From the NCBI GenBank assembly GCA_900315395.1, contig OMZC01000123.1, forward strand, positions 1 through 38,950: a DNA stretch of 38,950 nucleotides, written 5' to 3'. Of the stretch, positions 9,090 to 16,387 are shown piece by piece. The notes under the pieces are model-generated. The model had not been told where the DNA came from and made no database searches. It saw only the letters and a list, made by a program, of their open reading frames with translations. The position numbers and the translations under genes were made by a program. The first letter of the stretch is position 1. Each line of letters begins with the position of its first letter. The stretch is from an uncultured Gammaproteobacteria bacterium (GTDB lineage: Bacteria; Pseudomonadota; Gammaproteobacteria; Enterobacterales; Succinivibrionaceae).

Positions 9090-10691
9090 TTAAAATTCCT
9101 CTTCATCAAAATCGTTAGTGTTATTTAGTGGCACTACATCGTTTAAAACAGATGGATCACGAGCTAATAGGAAAGGATCTTCCTGTGATAACCACCAATC
9201 GGTATAAGGTAGAGCTACATGCTTTTGTAATACCTGATTGAACTTCTTACGAGACATAATGTTCAGTAAGATTTCACCAGTTCTAATCATGCCGTCATAT
9301 CCTACTGGGATATGCTCATCACCCATAGCTAGAGCTGGAATACCAAGTTTTGCAGCCTCTGGAGCTAGACCTTGGTGTCTTATGATTACAAAGTCTGGCT
9401 TTTCAATTCGTCTAAAGATGTTGTAAAGCTGGTAAGCTTCAGTCTTACTTACGGTGTAATGAGGAATATCACCATAGGTATCAACTAACTCTTTTAAGGT
9501 GTTCTGATGCTCACCTGCGCCATCATAAATAGGATCATGGTGGAACACGATTGAGCCATCTACCTCAATGCCTAACTCACGTAATACGGTGATAAGACCA
9601 TGAGCGTAAGCAGAACCAGTCATTACAAAGCCCTTTACGCCTTTGAACTTTTCTCTTAACTCGTTAATCTTTGGCAATACTCTTTCATGCTCAGACTTGA
9701 TGTACTCTTCAACTTCTTGCTCTTTGTCAACAAGTCTTGCAATTGCTCTTAACCACTCATCAGTACCTTTAAAACCATAAGGCTGAGGAGCATCAATCTG
9801 AGGTACACCGTATTCCTGCTCTAGAGCTGTAGCCATGTATGAACCTAATGTGTTACAGAAAGTTGCTGTACCTACAGCTTCACTTGCCTGAGCTAACTCG
9901 TCATAGCTTGCCATGTCGATCATGTAGTTAACCTTAAGACCTAATGGAGCTAACATTGGAGTAAAGTAGTCAGTACCCCATAAGGCTACGATATTGATAA
10001 GATCTTTGCGTTTTACTGGATTCTTTTTAACAATCTGACGCACTACACCGTGCTGAGAAATATCAAAACCAGTACTCCAGTGCTTTGAACGGAAGCCCTC
10101 ACAGTGTAGAGGTACCACAGTGATACCTAATTCCTGCTCCATCTCGTCAGCAATACTGTCAATATCTTCACCGATGATGGCGGTAGCACAAGCCATAGAG
10201 ATAAAGATTGCCTTTGGATGCTCACGGTTAAAAGCATCACGACAAGCCTGACGTAACTTATCTGAAGCTCCAAACACCATGTCTGACTCTAAAAGATTGG
10301 TGCTGTAAATCTTTAAGTTCTGAGCAGGCTTGTTTCTACGAGACAAACCCATGTTAAAAGCTAGGTTGAACCAAGGGTTATCACCAGAGCAACCAATAGG
10401 TGCGTGCTGAATGAGGATACAGTCAGTGATGTTACCTATCTGACACTCCACGATAGCGTTAGCACACATGGTTTCCTGATTTAAAGGAGAGTTTAATTCG
10501 CAAAGTTTACAGATACTTTTTGAACCGCAACCACCTTCACAGGATGATTTACCAGAAAATTTTTGAGAACGTTCAACATAGTTAGATTCAGTGACTAGAT
10601 CTGATGCCTTACCATCCCAACCGATGATAGTACCCAGTCTCATCTCTCTATTTTCAACGGCACTCATTTGCAGATTGATTTGTTTTGCCAT
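9090..10691 (-). CDS. Nitrogenase-like reductase alpha subunit (NifD/MarD-like)
   Basis: Catalytic subunit, 533 residues. P-cluster ligands are conserved as Cys76, Cys101 (HAPIGCSG) and Cys168 (ACATAIIGEDI), matching NifD Cys62, Cys88 and Cys154. Active-site cluster ligands also seem kept: Cys279 (TFCNTLGSYM; NifD Cys275) and His460 (DEHIPVGYDG; NifD His442). In the CEGFR segment the residues aligned with NifD Gln191 and His195, both important for N2 reduction, are Trp205 and Phe209. This argues for a NifB-type cluster but not for N2 fixation. An unusual N-terminal cysteine group (Cys51, 55, 61, 64) could hold another metal site. An AAGGTG ribosome site precedes the ATG. Methylthio-alkane reductase is my best guess; another reduced-carbon-sulfur or unknown substrate is possible. 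Confidence 0.85.
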   Translation of the reverse strand: MAKQINLQMSAVENREMRLGTIIGWDGKASDLVTESNYVERSQKFSGKSSCEGGCGSKSICKLCELNSPLNQETMCANAIVECQIGNITDCILIQHAPIGCSGDNPWFNLAFNMGLSRRNKPAQNLKIYSTNLLESDMVFGASDKLRQACRDAFNREHPKAIFISMACATAIIGEDIDSIADEMEQELGITVVPLHCEGFRSKHWSTGFDISQHGVVRQIVKKNPVKRKDLINIVALWGTDYFTPMLAPLGLKVNYMIDMASYDELAQASEAVGTATFCNTLGSYMATALEQEYGVPQIDAPQPYGFKGTDEWLRAIARLVDKEQEVEEYIKSEHERVLPKINELREKFKGVKGFVMTGSAYAHGLITVLRELGIEVDGSIVFHHDPIYDGAGEHQNTLKELVDTYGDIPHYTVSKTEAYQLYNIFRRIEKPDFVIIRHQGLAPEAAKLGIPALAMGDEHIPVGYDGMIRTGEILLNIMSRKKFNQVLQKHVALPYTDWWLSQEDPFLLARDPSVLNDVVPLNNTNDFDEEEF

Positions 10692-10755
10692 GTTTATTTA
10701 CACCTTTTGTTAACCAAAATTCTGTTCTTACGTTTATTCGATTGTTTCGATATCT

Positions 10756-10819
10756 TTTACTTTGTTCTTTATTTACTGTGTTCTTTACTTACTGTGTTCT
10801 TTGCTTACTGTGTTCTGTT
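10756..10819. repeat. Four 16-bp tandem repeats upstream of the D subunit gene
   Basis: Units are 10756-10771, 10772-10787, 10788-10803 and 10804-10819 with + strand consensus YTTACTGTGTTCTTTA. They fill the 144-nt gap between nifB and the D gene and would lie in its leader. A related 17-bp family lies upstream of nifS. Confidence 0.9.
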
Positions 10820-10835
10820 CTTAATTTCTCTTTAC

Positions 10836-11795
10836 TTAACCATGAGAGAAAGTGTCCTTTGACTGCACTTTTTTAAGATCAAATTGACCTTTTACCTCAG
10901 CGTAAACTCTCGATGAGATATCCTCGCCACCTGGTATACCGATAGCATCTGCTCTACAGTGCTGGCAGTGCTTGAAAACATCTATGTATTGAGAAGCTAG
11001 CTTTCTTGAAGAATCTATCTGCAAGCAATTTGGAGCCGAGCACTCTGACAATTCAAATTGAGGTATTAAAGGAATAATGTTGTAAATAGAAGCTCCATGC
11101 TCTTTTACAGTCTTAGCAATAGTCTCAATATGATTGATGTTAATTTCAGGTACTAACACTGTATTTACCTTCACGGTAATGCCAGCATCAGATATCTTTT
11201 TAATACCTGTTAACTGGTTGTGAATTAAGAGCTTGGCAGCCTCAACACCTTCATATTTGTGCTTGTGATAAACAATAAAGTTGTTTAACAGTGCTTCAAT
11301 TACAGGATCAACTGCGTTTACTGTTACAGTTAAAGAATCAATACCAATCTCAATGATTTCATCAGCCTTTTCAGGTAGTAACAGACCATTTGTAGACATA
11401 CATAAAAAGAGATTTTGAAATTCATCTTTTATGAGTCTGAAGGTATCTAATGCCTTTGAGGTAGCAAGTGTGTCACCAGGGCCTGCAATACCTACTACTG
11501 TAATATTTGGATTTAGTTCAACTGAGCGTCTTACTACAGCTAATGCCTCTTCTGGCTTTAAGATATTGGCAGTAACGCCCGGACGATTTTCAAAATCGTT
11601 AATCTTTCGGTCGCAGAACTTACAACCGATGTTGCAGACAGGACTTACAGGTAGATGAATTCTGCCAGTCTTTGCCTTACCGCCTTTGGCATAGCAAGGA
11701 TGCTTTTGGCACAGCTCTTCGTACTTAGAAACGTCTTTTGAAGATACGTTCTCCTGTAAAGCTTCAGTCTTAATGATTTCAAGTCTTCTAACCAT
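10836..11795 (-). CDS. nifB: Nitrogenase cofactor biosynthesis radical SAM protein NifB
   Basis: NifB fuses two [4Fe-4S] units and inserts the central carbide to make NifB-co ([Fe8S9C]). The 319-residue product has HPCY (32-35), the radical-SAM triad Cys54-Cys58-Cys61 in CNIGCKFCDRK, followed by ENRPGVT, and the C-terminal HCQHCRADAIG with Cys277 and Cys280. These are specific to true NifB rather than to generic radical SAM enzymes. The C-terminal NifX-like domain found in many NifB proteins is absent; the gene 2 nt upstream encodes such domains separately. Its presence implies that the D/K enzyme carries a carbide cluster. Confidence 0.93.
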   Translation of the reverse strand: MVRRLEIIKTEALQENVSSKDVSKYEELCQKHPCYAKGGKAKTGRIHLPVSPVCNIGCKFCDRKINDFENRPGVTANILKPEEALAVVRRSVELNPNITVVGIAGPGDTLATSKALDTFRLIKDEFQNLFLCMSTNGLLLPEKADEIIEIGIDSLTVTVNAVDPVIEALLNNFIVYHKHKYEGVEAAKLLIHNQLTGIKKISDAGITVKVNTVLVPEININHIETIAKTVKEHGASIYNIIPLIPQFELSECSAPNCLQIDSSRKLASQYIDVFKHCQHCRADAIGIPGGEDISSRVYAEVKGQFDLKKVQSKDTFSHG

Positions 11796-11797
11796 GA

Positions 11798-12664
11798 TTA
11801 AGCCTCCAGGAGTCTATCTGAGATGAGTTTTTCTAAAACTGCGGAGATTAAATAAGGAGCTTCAAAGACTTCAAAGCCTTTGTTCTCAAGGAAAGCTGAG
11901 GCACCTTCACCAATCTTGGCAACAATGATGCCTTTGCAATCAGAAAGAGTATTAGCTACCTTTTCAAAAGCTGAGATCTTATGAGTGCCACCATTGCAGC
12001 ACTGATTTACATCACGGCTTTCTACAAAACGAGCGGTGTTATCAATAATGTCAAAGACATGAAATGTAGTAGCATGACCAAAGTGCTGATTGATTACCTT
12101 GCCATCAGAGCTAGCTAGAGCAATTCTTACAGCTTTAGAGTGCCCTGTATGAGTAGGCTCAGCTTTTAGATCTTCATCAGGGACATTAACCTCTTTTACA
12201 GCTATCTCTGGCAGTTCGCGCTCTGCATACTGAACTTTTGATAAGTCCTCACGGTAAGCTTTATTAGCGCCATTGTTAGTTACACGGTTGTCGTATAAAG
12301 CTACCTTTACAACAGCCTTATCAATAGGAAGTGAAACTTCTAGAGCATCAATAAAGATCCTATTTAAGAGCTTTGCTTCTTTGTGACCGAATGAAGTTGC
12401 TAAAACATAATGGCAGTCCCATAAAAACTCCACACTGTATGAAGAGCCACCGCCACAACCGCCACCACAGCCACCGCATGATGACGCACCACAGCTACTT
12501 GCTGAATTTGGGACAGCAAGAGCAATATTAGGATTTCCTCTATAACCTTCTTCTACATACTTACCATCTGACTCTACTTCTAGAATTAAGAACTTTTTAG
12601 CAGTAGCAAATGCTGTATCAATATTTTTTCCATCTTTGGTTGCAACTGCGATTTTAAAAGACAT
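11798..12664 (-). CDS. Two-domain NifX/NafY-like cofactor-binding protein
   Basis: The 288-residue product contains two copies of the dinitrogenase iron-molybdenum cofactor-binding fold (about 1-125 and 178-288). The second carries the typical HFGHATTFHVFDI motif (194-206), and Cys222-Cys223 follow. The first is interrupted by a Gly/Cys-rich loop at residues 54-75 with Cys58, Cys63, Cys66 and Cys70, reminiscent of a metal-binding segment. Such domains carry NifB-co or finished cofactor between NifB and the apo-enzyme. It is 2 nt upstream of nifB, which lacks this domain, so it may replace the fused domain in trans. GGAG precedes the ATG. The family is clear; the exact role is inferred. Confidence 0.83.
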   Translation of the reverse strand: MSFKIAVATKDGKNIDTAFATAKKFLILEVESDGKYVEEGYRGNPNIALAVPNSASSCGASSCGGCGGGCGGGSSYSVEFLWDCHYVLATSFGHKEAKLLNRIFIDALEVSLPIDKAVVKVALYDNRVTNNGANKAYREDLSKVQYAERELPEIAVKEVNVPDEDLKAEPTHTGHSKAVRIALASSDGKVINQHFGHATTFHVFDIIDNTARFVESRDVNQCCNGGTHKISAFEKVANTLSDCKGIIVAKIGEGASAFLENKGFEVFEAPYLISAVLEKLISDRLLEA

Positions 12665-12706
12665 AAAAATCTCCTAAAGCTTAATTTTTGAGAAAAAAAG
12701 CTCCTG

Positions 12707-12729
12707 TACAGAAATTTCCAATTTCTGTA
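12707..12729 (-). promoter_or_regulatory. Perfect hairpin between the small ORF and the NifX-like gene
   Basis: TACAGAAATT (12707-12716) and AATTTCTGTA (12720-12729) are perfect 10-bp inverted arms with a 3-nt spacer. On the - strand a run of seven T residues follows after a further 7 nt (12699-12693). The late T-run makes it an imperfect terminator; an attenuator or operator are alternatives. Confidence 0.5.
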
Positions 12730-12802
12730 AAACAACTGTTTAAATTGAAAAGTATTTGGCTTTTAAATTAGCTTTAATGCTGACTTACAAAGCTCTGTAG
12801 AT

Positions 12803-12988
12803 TTAGTTATGACTACAACTACACTTACTTGTCATGTGCATTGATGACATGCAGTTTGCTGTCATATGAACTGCTGTCATGCAAACAGCTGTCATGCACA
12901 TTGGTGTAGCTTGTAAAGTGAAAGGATCAATGTGAGGATTTAAAATCTCACCTTTGCTATCTGTTCTTTTGTAATTCTTAATTTGCAT
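12803..12988 (-). CDS. Small ORF with Cys/His-Met pentapeptide repeats
   Basis: I do not recognise this 61-residue product. Residues 1-30 are ordinary and polar. Residues 31-55 are five pentapeptides: CMTAV, CMTAV, HMTAN, CMSSM, HMTSK, followed by CSCSHN. Position 1 alternates Cys and His and position 2 is always Met. The last 32 residues hold five Cys, three His and seven Met, so a metal-binding or thiol/thioether role is possible. It sits 138 nt upstream of the NifX-like gene in the same direction. The ribosome site is weak (AGAAAAG). Because short tandem repeats also occur in other intergenic regions here, the ORF could be a fortuitous reading of a 15-bp array. An alternative is a Met/Cys-codon leader peptide. 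Confidence 0.4.
   Translation of the reverse strand: MQIKNYKRTDSKGEILNPHIDPFTLQATPMCMTAVCMTAVHMTANCMSSMHMTSKCSCSHN
12824..12898. repeat. Five 15-bp tandem repeats
   Basis: The - strand unit is close to TGCATGACAGCWGTT; five copies with substitutions fill 12898 to 12824. The period is a multiple of three and the frame stays open, encoding the pentapeptide repeats of the small ORF. Confidence 0.85.
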
Positions 12989-13070
12989 GGTCTTTTCTGT
13001 TCAAAAATAGTATGTATATAATCTTTTATTTCTTATTTTTTATCGGTACATTCTTATGTACTTCGTTAGG

Positions 13071-13110
13071 TATAGTATTCACGATTTTTAGTTATTTGGC
13101 TAATACTATA
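13071..13110. promoter_or_regulatory. Inverted repeat, possible operator upstream of the small ORF/NifX unit
   Basis: TATAGTATT (13071-13079) and AATACTATA (13102-13110) are perfect 9-bp inverted arms whose centres are 31 bp apart, about three helical turns, placing both on one DNA face. A compact palindrome upstream of the ferredoxin gene contains the same AATACTAT half-site. It lies about 80 bp upstream of the small ORF. Confidence 0.45.
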
Positions 13111-13189
13111 TTTTTATGAAAAGTTATAAGCTTTTGTAATATATAGAAAAGTCTTATTTAAAGTTATAGCTAATAACTATTAAGATCAC

Positions 13190-14347
13190 CTATTTAATTA
13201 AAGATTCACCTTCAGTAAGTGCTCTAATGCTTTTAGTAACTCCTTTTATCAGATAATCTAGCTCATCCTCAGTAAGTGTCTCATCAATACTGATCCTGAT
13301 GCTTGATTTTGCAAGCTCATCCTCAAGTCCTATAGCTTTTAGTACATGACTTGGATCTTTACTCTTTGAGTTGCAGGCAGATCCTGCTGATACAGCAATG
13401 CCCTCAGCTTCAATCAGGTAACGTAAACTGTCGCCATTAACTCCTTTTACGGAGATATTGATGTTACCAGGTGCTCTTCGTACCCTGTCACCGTTGAGCT
13501 TTACCCCTTTTAGCTTTAAAAGCTCAGTAATGATCCTGTCTGCTTTTGCTCTGGTACTTTTTATCTTACTTTCAAGTCCTGTTACAGCTTCAGTTAAAGC
13601 TGTTTCCATAGCAGCAATTGCAGGAACATTCTCGGTACCTGCTCTATAGCCATATTCCTGACCACCTCCTACGATTAAAGAGGTTGGAGTTACATTTCTG
13701 TTTATATACAAAAAGCCTATGCCTTTAGGTCCATGGAACTTATGAGCTGAAGCAGATAAAAGATCGATATGCAGTTTTTTAACATCAATTGGAAGATGAC
13801 CTACAGCCTGAACAGCATCTGTGAGGAAAAGGACACCTTTGTCTTTGCAGATTGCACCTATCTCTTCTATAGGCTCTACATTACCGATTTCATTGTTAGA
13901 GAACATGATGCTCACACCTACGGTGTCAGCTCTAATTGCCTTTTTTAAGGATTCTGGATTTATAAGTCCATTTTTATCTACATCTAAAAGCTCAATTTCA
14001 AAGCCTTCATTTGCAAGTCTTTCAAGTGAGTGCAAAATGGCATGATGCTCAATCTTTGAAGAGATGATGTGCTTTTTATGAGTTCTTAAACCTTCTCTTT
14101 TAAAGATCTCTATGGCCTGATTGTCAGCTTCAGATCCGCCTGAGGTAAAGATTAGATAATCATGATGAATGGCACCAATATCATTGATGATTTTGATCCT
14201 GCTTGAATTTAACAAGGATAAAGCATCCTGACCAAAGCGATGCTGACTTGAAGGATTTCCAAATTGATGTTGATAGGCATCAACCATTACTTTTAAAGCA
14301 GATGGGGAAATCTTAGTGGTAGCAGCATTATCAGCATAAACTCTCAT
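13190..14347 (-). CDS. nifS: Cysteine desulfurase, NifS/IscS family
   Basis: PLP enzyme that takes sulfur from cysteine for Fe-S cluster assembly. The product has the YADNAATT N-terminus, the PLP lysine Lys203 in SASAHKFHGPKG, and the catalytic Cys325 in SAGSACNSKSKDPSHVL. I chose ATG 14347 because AAGGAG is 6 nt upstream; the GTG three bases earlier is too close. No IscU/NifU scaffold or iscR lies next to it. Its position between ferredoxin and the NifX-nifB-D-K-H genes suggests dedicated sulfur supply for the nitrogenase-like clusters, although a general housekeeping role cannot be excluded. Confidence 0.9.
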   Translation of the reverse strand: MRVYADNAATTKISPSALKVMVDAYQHQFGNPSSQHRFGQDALSLLNSSRIKIINDIGAIHHDYLIFTSGGSEADNQAIEIFKREGLRTHKKHIISSKIEHHAILHSLERLANEGFEIELLDVDKNGLINPESLKKAIRADTVGVSIMFSNNEIGNVEPIEEIGAICKDKGVLFLTDAVQAVGHLPIDVKKLHIDLLSASAHKFHGPKGIGFLYINRNVTPTSLIVGGGQEYGYRAGTENVPAIAAMETALTEAVTGLESKIKSTRAKADRIITELLKLKGVKLNGDRVRRAPGNINISVKGVNGDSLRYLIEAEGIAVSAGSACNSKSKDPSHVLKAIGLEDELAKSSIRISIDETLTEDELDYLIKGVTKSIRALTEGESLIK

Positions 14348-14377
14348 CACAAACTCCTTTTGACAGACGTGTTATTC

Positions 14378-14438
14378 TTTACAGTTATCTTTTGTTTACT
14401 GTTATCTGTCTTTTACAGTTACCTTTTATTTACAGTTG
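14378..14438. repeat. 17-bp tandem repeats upstream of nifS
   Basis: Units are 14378-14394, 14395-14411 and 14412-14428, plus a partial unit 14429-14438; consensus TTTACAGTTATCTTTTR. They occupy the nifS leader and resemble the 16-bp units upstream of the D subunit gene (shared TTTACWGT then TCTTT). Confidence 0.85.
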
Positions 14439-14528
14439 CAATTCCATAAAAAAATTCCATCAACAGCTTATTTCTGCTAATGGAATCATAAAATCGGCTG
14501 TAATTTGTATTGTTATAAAGAATGAAGT

Positions 14529-14711
14529 CTATTCATTAGGATCTTCTTGAACGGCTTCAAATGGGCAGACGCTTTGGCAAGCAGCACAATCTGAACATAC
14601 AGAAGCATCAATTTTAAATAAACCATCATCAGTTGGTTCAATAGCACCTACAGGGCAATTATCCTGACATTCACCGCAGCCACTGCAAACTGTCTTATCA
14701 ATAAAGAACAT
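14529..14711 (-). CDS. 2[4Fe-4S] ferredoxin
   Basis: A 60-residue bacterial-type ferredoxin with two complete cluster motifs: CSGCGECQDNCPVG near the N-terminus and CSDCAACQSVCPFEA in the second half. It is acidic and has the internal two-fold repeat of clostridial-type ferredoxins. AGGAG lies about 10 nt upstream of the ATG. It is the first gene of the nitrogenase-like locus on this strand and is a natural electron donor for NifH and/or NifB. No dedicated ferredoxin reductase is nearby. Confidence 0.9.
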   Translation of the reverse strand: MFFIDKTVCSGCGECQDNCPVGAIEPTDDGLFKIDASVCSDCAACQSVCPFEAVQEDPNE

Positions 14712-14869
14712 TATGTATTTGCTCCTAGCAATGCCTCTACAAGATCACTTTAACAGAAGGTATCTTGTAATAGTCTCAGGCAATTGCTTTTACTAATAGA
14801 TTAACCAATAGAAACAATTGTAGCTTTTGCTACTCTGTTATTATTTAGATAAATTATTTGTATTTCAAT

Positions 14870-14888
14870 AAGATAGTAATACTATCTT
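14870..14888. promoter_or_regulatory. Palindrome, possible operator upstream of ferredoxin
   Basis: AAGATAGTAATACTATCTT has perfect 8-bp arms around AAT. It shares AATACTAT with the inverted repeat at 13071-13110, so a common regulator of both transcription units is possible. Confidence 0.45.
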
Positions 14889-15040
14889 TGAATAGTGACT
14901 TATAGAGAATACTTATAGCTAGCTTTTGATGATAAAGAGGTATGACTTCAGACTATAAAAGTGAAGTGGTATGGATAGTTAGAGCAGCGATGGATCTTAA
15001 AAGAAATGTTGTATAGGGTTGTCTAGACAAGATAAAACTA

Positions 15041-15081
15041 ACGCCACAAGAGCACAGCTCAAAACCGCGCTCTTGTAGCGT
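15041..15081 (-). terminator. Intrinsic terminator of the stress-protein gene
   Basis: Arms 15041-15053 and 15069-15081 form a 13-bp stem with one G-U pair (CGCYACAAGAGC type). On the - strand TTAGTTTTATC follows. It lies 30 nt after the stop codon. Confidence 0.75.
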
Positions 15082-15110
15082 TCTGCATAGGTTAAAAGTA
15101 TCTTCTTATC

Positions 15111-16001
15111 TTACTTGTCTAACTTCTCTGAGTTAACAATAAAGATATCGCCTTTAATCTGCTCTAAAACTAATTCACCAGCTGATGAATTCATTGAACC
15201 TAAGAAGGTGCTACGTGGAGTTGTACCCATGCAAACCATACGAGCATTTAATTTCTCACACAGTCTTGGGATCTCTTCATCAATTCGACCTTCAACAACA
15301 TGAACATTCTCTAGTGGAACGTTGTGTTTTAAAGCAAACTCTTCAGCTAGCTTGAAGTGAACGCCAACTCTGTTCTCTAAACCACCTGAGGATACGATCT
15401 TTGACTGACTTAAGTTACCGCCCATAAGACCTGGATTATCAGGAGTTACGCAGTTAGCAATATGAACAGTACCATCAAAACTCTTTGCAAAGTTTGAAGC
15501 TGCTTCAAATAAGTAGTCATCTAACTTACCAACCTGAGCTGCATCAGTAAAATCAATTGCTAAAATTACTGACTGACCTAAGGTAGCTGTTGATGAAGCA
15601 TCACGAACAACTAACAGAGGAATTGCACACTTACGCATGATCTGGCTGTCAACATTGCTGATGAAAAGATCTTTTAAAGCATGTCTCTTGTTAGCTGAAA
15701 TTACAGCCAAAGAATAGTTGTCAGTCTTGCACTCAGCATTAAAGCCTTCAGCTACATTCTTATCAAATACTACTTTGAAGTCAAAGTTCTGAATGCTTGC
15801 GTACTTACGCTTTAACATCTCAAAGTTAGCTTTTTCTTTTAGAGTGATCTGCTCTACATTCTCTTCTTTGTAGTCATTTACTACTCTAACAGCTACAACA
15901 GAGATTGATGGATCAACTCTTGCGTACTGAGCTGCACGATCTAAAGCAGGCTGTTCTTCAGTTGGTTTTAATAAAACTGCAAATTTATTAGGGGTTGTCA
16001 T
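15111..16001 (-). CDS. Tandem universal stress protein (UspE-like)
   Basis: A cytoplasmic protein of 296 residues with two Usp domains (about 1-135 and 150-296). The second domain has a GTTPRSTFLGSMNSSAGE segment resembling the nucleotide-binding G-x2-G-x9-G(S/T) loop of ATP-binding Usp proteins. It starts after a strong AAGGAGG site. A second, diverged two-domain Usp is encoded at 28.4 kb. The two genes share length and domain plan but only moderate similarity by eye. It is transcribed away from modF across an inverted-repeat region and ends in its own terminator, so it is a single-gene unit. The precise stress is unknown. Confidence 0.85.
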   Translation of the reverse strand: MTTPNKFAVLLKPTEEQPALDRAAQYARVDPSISVVAVRVVNDYKEENVEQITLKEKANFEMLKRKYASIQNFDFKVVFDKNVAEGFNAECKTDNYSLAVISANKRHALKDLFISNVDSQIMRKCAIPLLVVRDASSTATLGQSVILAIDFTDAAQVGKLDDYLFEAASNFAKSFDGTVHIANCVTPDNPGLMGGNLSQSKIVSSGGLENRVGVHFKLAEEFALKHNVPLENVHVVEGRIDEEIPRLCEKLNARMVCMGTTPRSTFLGSMNSSAGELVLEQIKGDIFIVNSEKLDK

Positions 16002-16230
16002 AGTAACCTCCTTCTTAAAAAATAACTTTTCTTAAATAAGAACTTTCAACGTTTTATAGTTTGATTTTAAAACGAAAAATAAATAAATGCCCTCGTTTTT
16101 TCTAAATAATGCGACATAGCTTAATTTTTATCATAAAAGAGATTCTCCATGCTTTATCAAAGAGCATTCAAGAATGCGATATATAACACTAGCATTCTCT
16201 TTTCACGCATAGTAACGGCAAAAGTGAGAA
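16002..16230. other. Upstream region of the stress-protein gene
   Basis: No gene was seen. It holds the strong AAGGAGG ribosome site of the stress-protein gene next to 16001 and presumably its promoter. The rest of the divergent region is the inverted repeat at 16231-16292. Confidence 0.5.
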
Positions 16231-16292
16231 AAAAGTGCAACCATCTTTGTATTGCATAAAATGCAACGTATTACTTTTTATGTTGCACTTTT
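16231..16292. promoter_or_regulatory. Nested inverted repeats, probable operator of modF
   Basis: Outer arms AAAAGTGCAAC (16231-16241) and GTTGCACTTTT (16282-16292) are perfect 11-bp inverted repeats. Between them lies TTGCATAAAATGCAA (16252-16266). Four copies of the TGCAA half-site result. The right outer arm contains the modF -35 box, so protein binding there would block transcription. Confidence 0.65.
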
Positions 16293-16311
16293 AAAATTAC
16301 GGTCCTATAAT
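16283..16311 (+). promoter_or_regulatory. Sigma-70 promoter of modF
   Basis: TTGCAC (16283-16288), a 17-bp spacer and TATAAT (16306-16311) make a near-consensus promoter 76 nt upstream of the modF ATG. Confidence 0.8.
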
Positions 16312-16387
16312 GACACTCATCACATTTTGTTAAATCAATAAACACATAAAGTAAGATTAAGAAATTAAAGGTTATTAAAAGGCTTAT

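Larger units (their letters stand above)
14712..15110. other. Intergenic region upstream of the ferredoxin gene
   Basis: No gene was seen. It holds the terminator of the upstream stress-protein gene (15041-15081), a 12-bp palindrome TTGTCTAGACAA (15019-15030), the palindrome at 14870-14888, and a small stem GTAGC/GCTAC at 14820-14833. It presumably contains the promoter of the nitrogenase-like locus; no sigma-54 type GG-N10-GC element was recognised. Confidence 0.6.

Noticed and set aside
10668-10876. Overlapping + strand ORFs across the D gene leader
   Set aside because: They run over the 16-bp repeats and are rich in Leu/Phe/Tyr/Cys from the repeat sequence; no independent support.
16231-16292. 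ModE binding site upstream of modF
   Set aside because: The TGCAA-based repeats do not resemble the TATAT-containing ModE consensus, and modE is not present.
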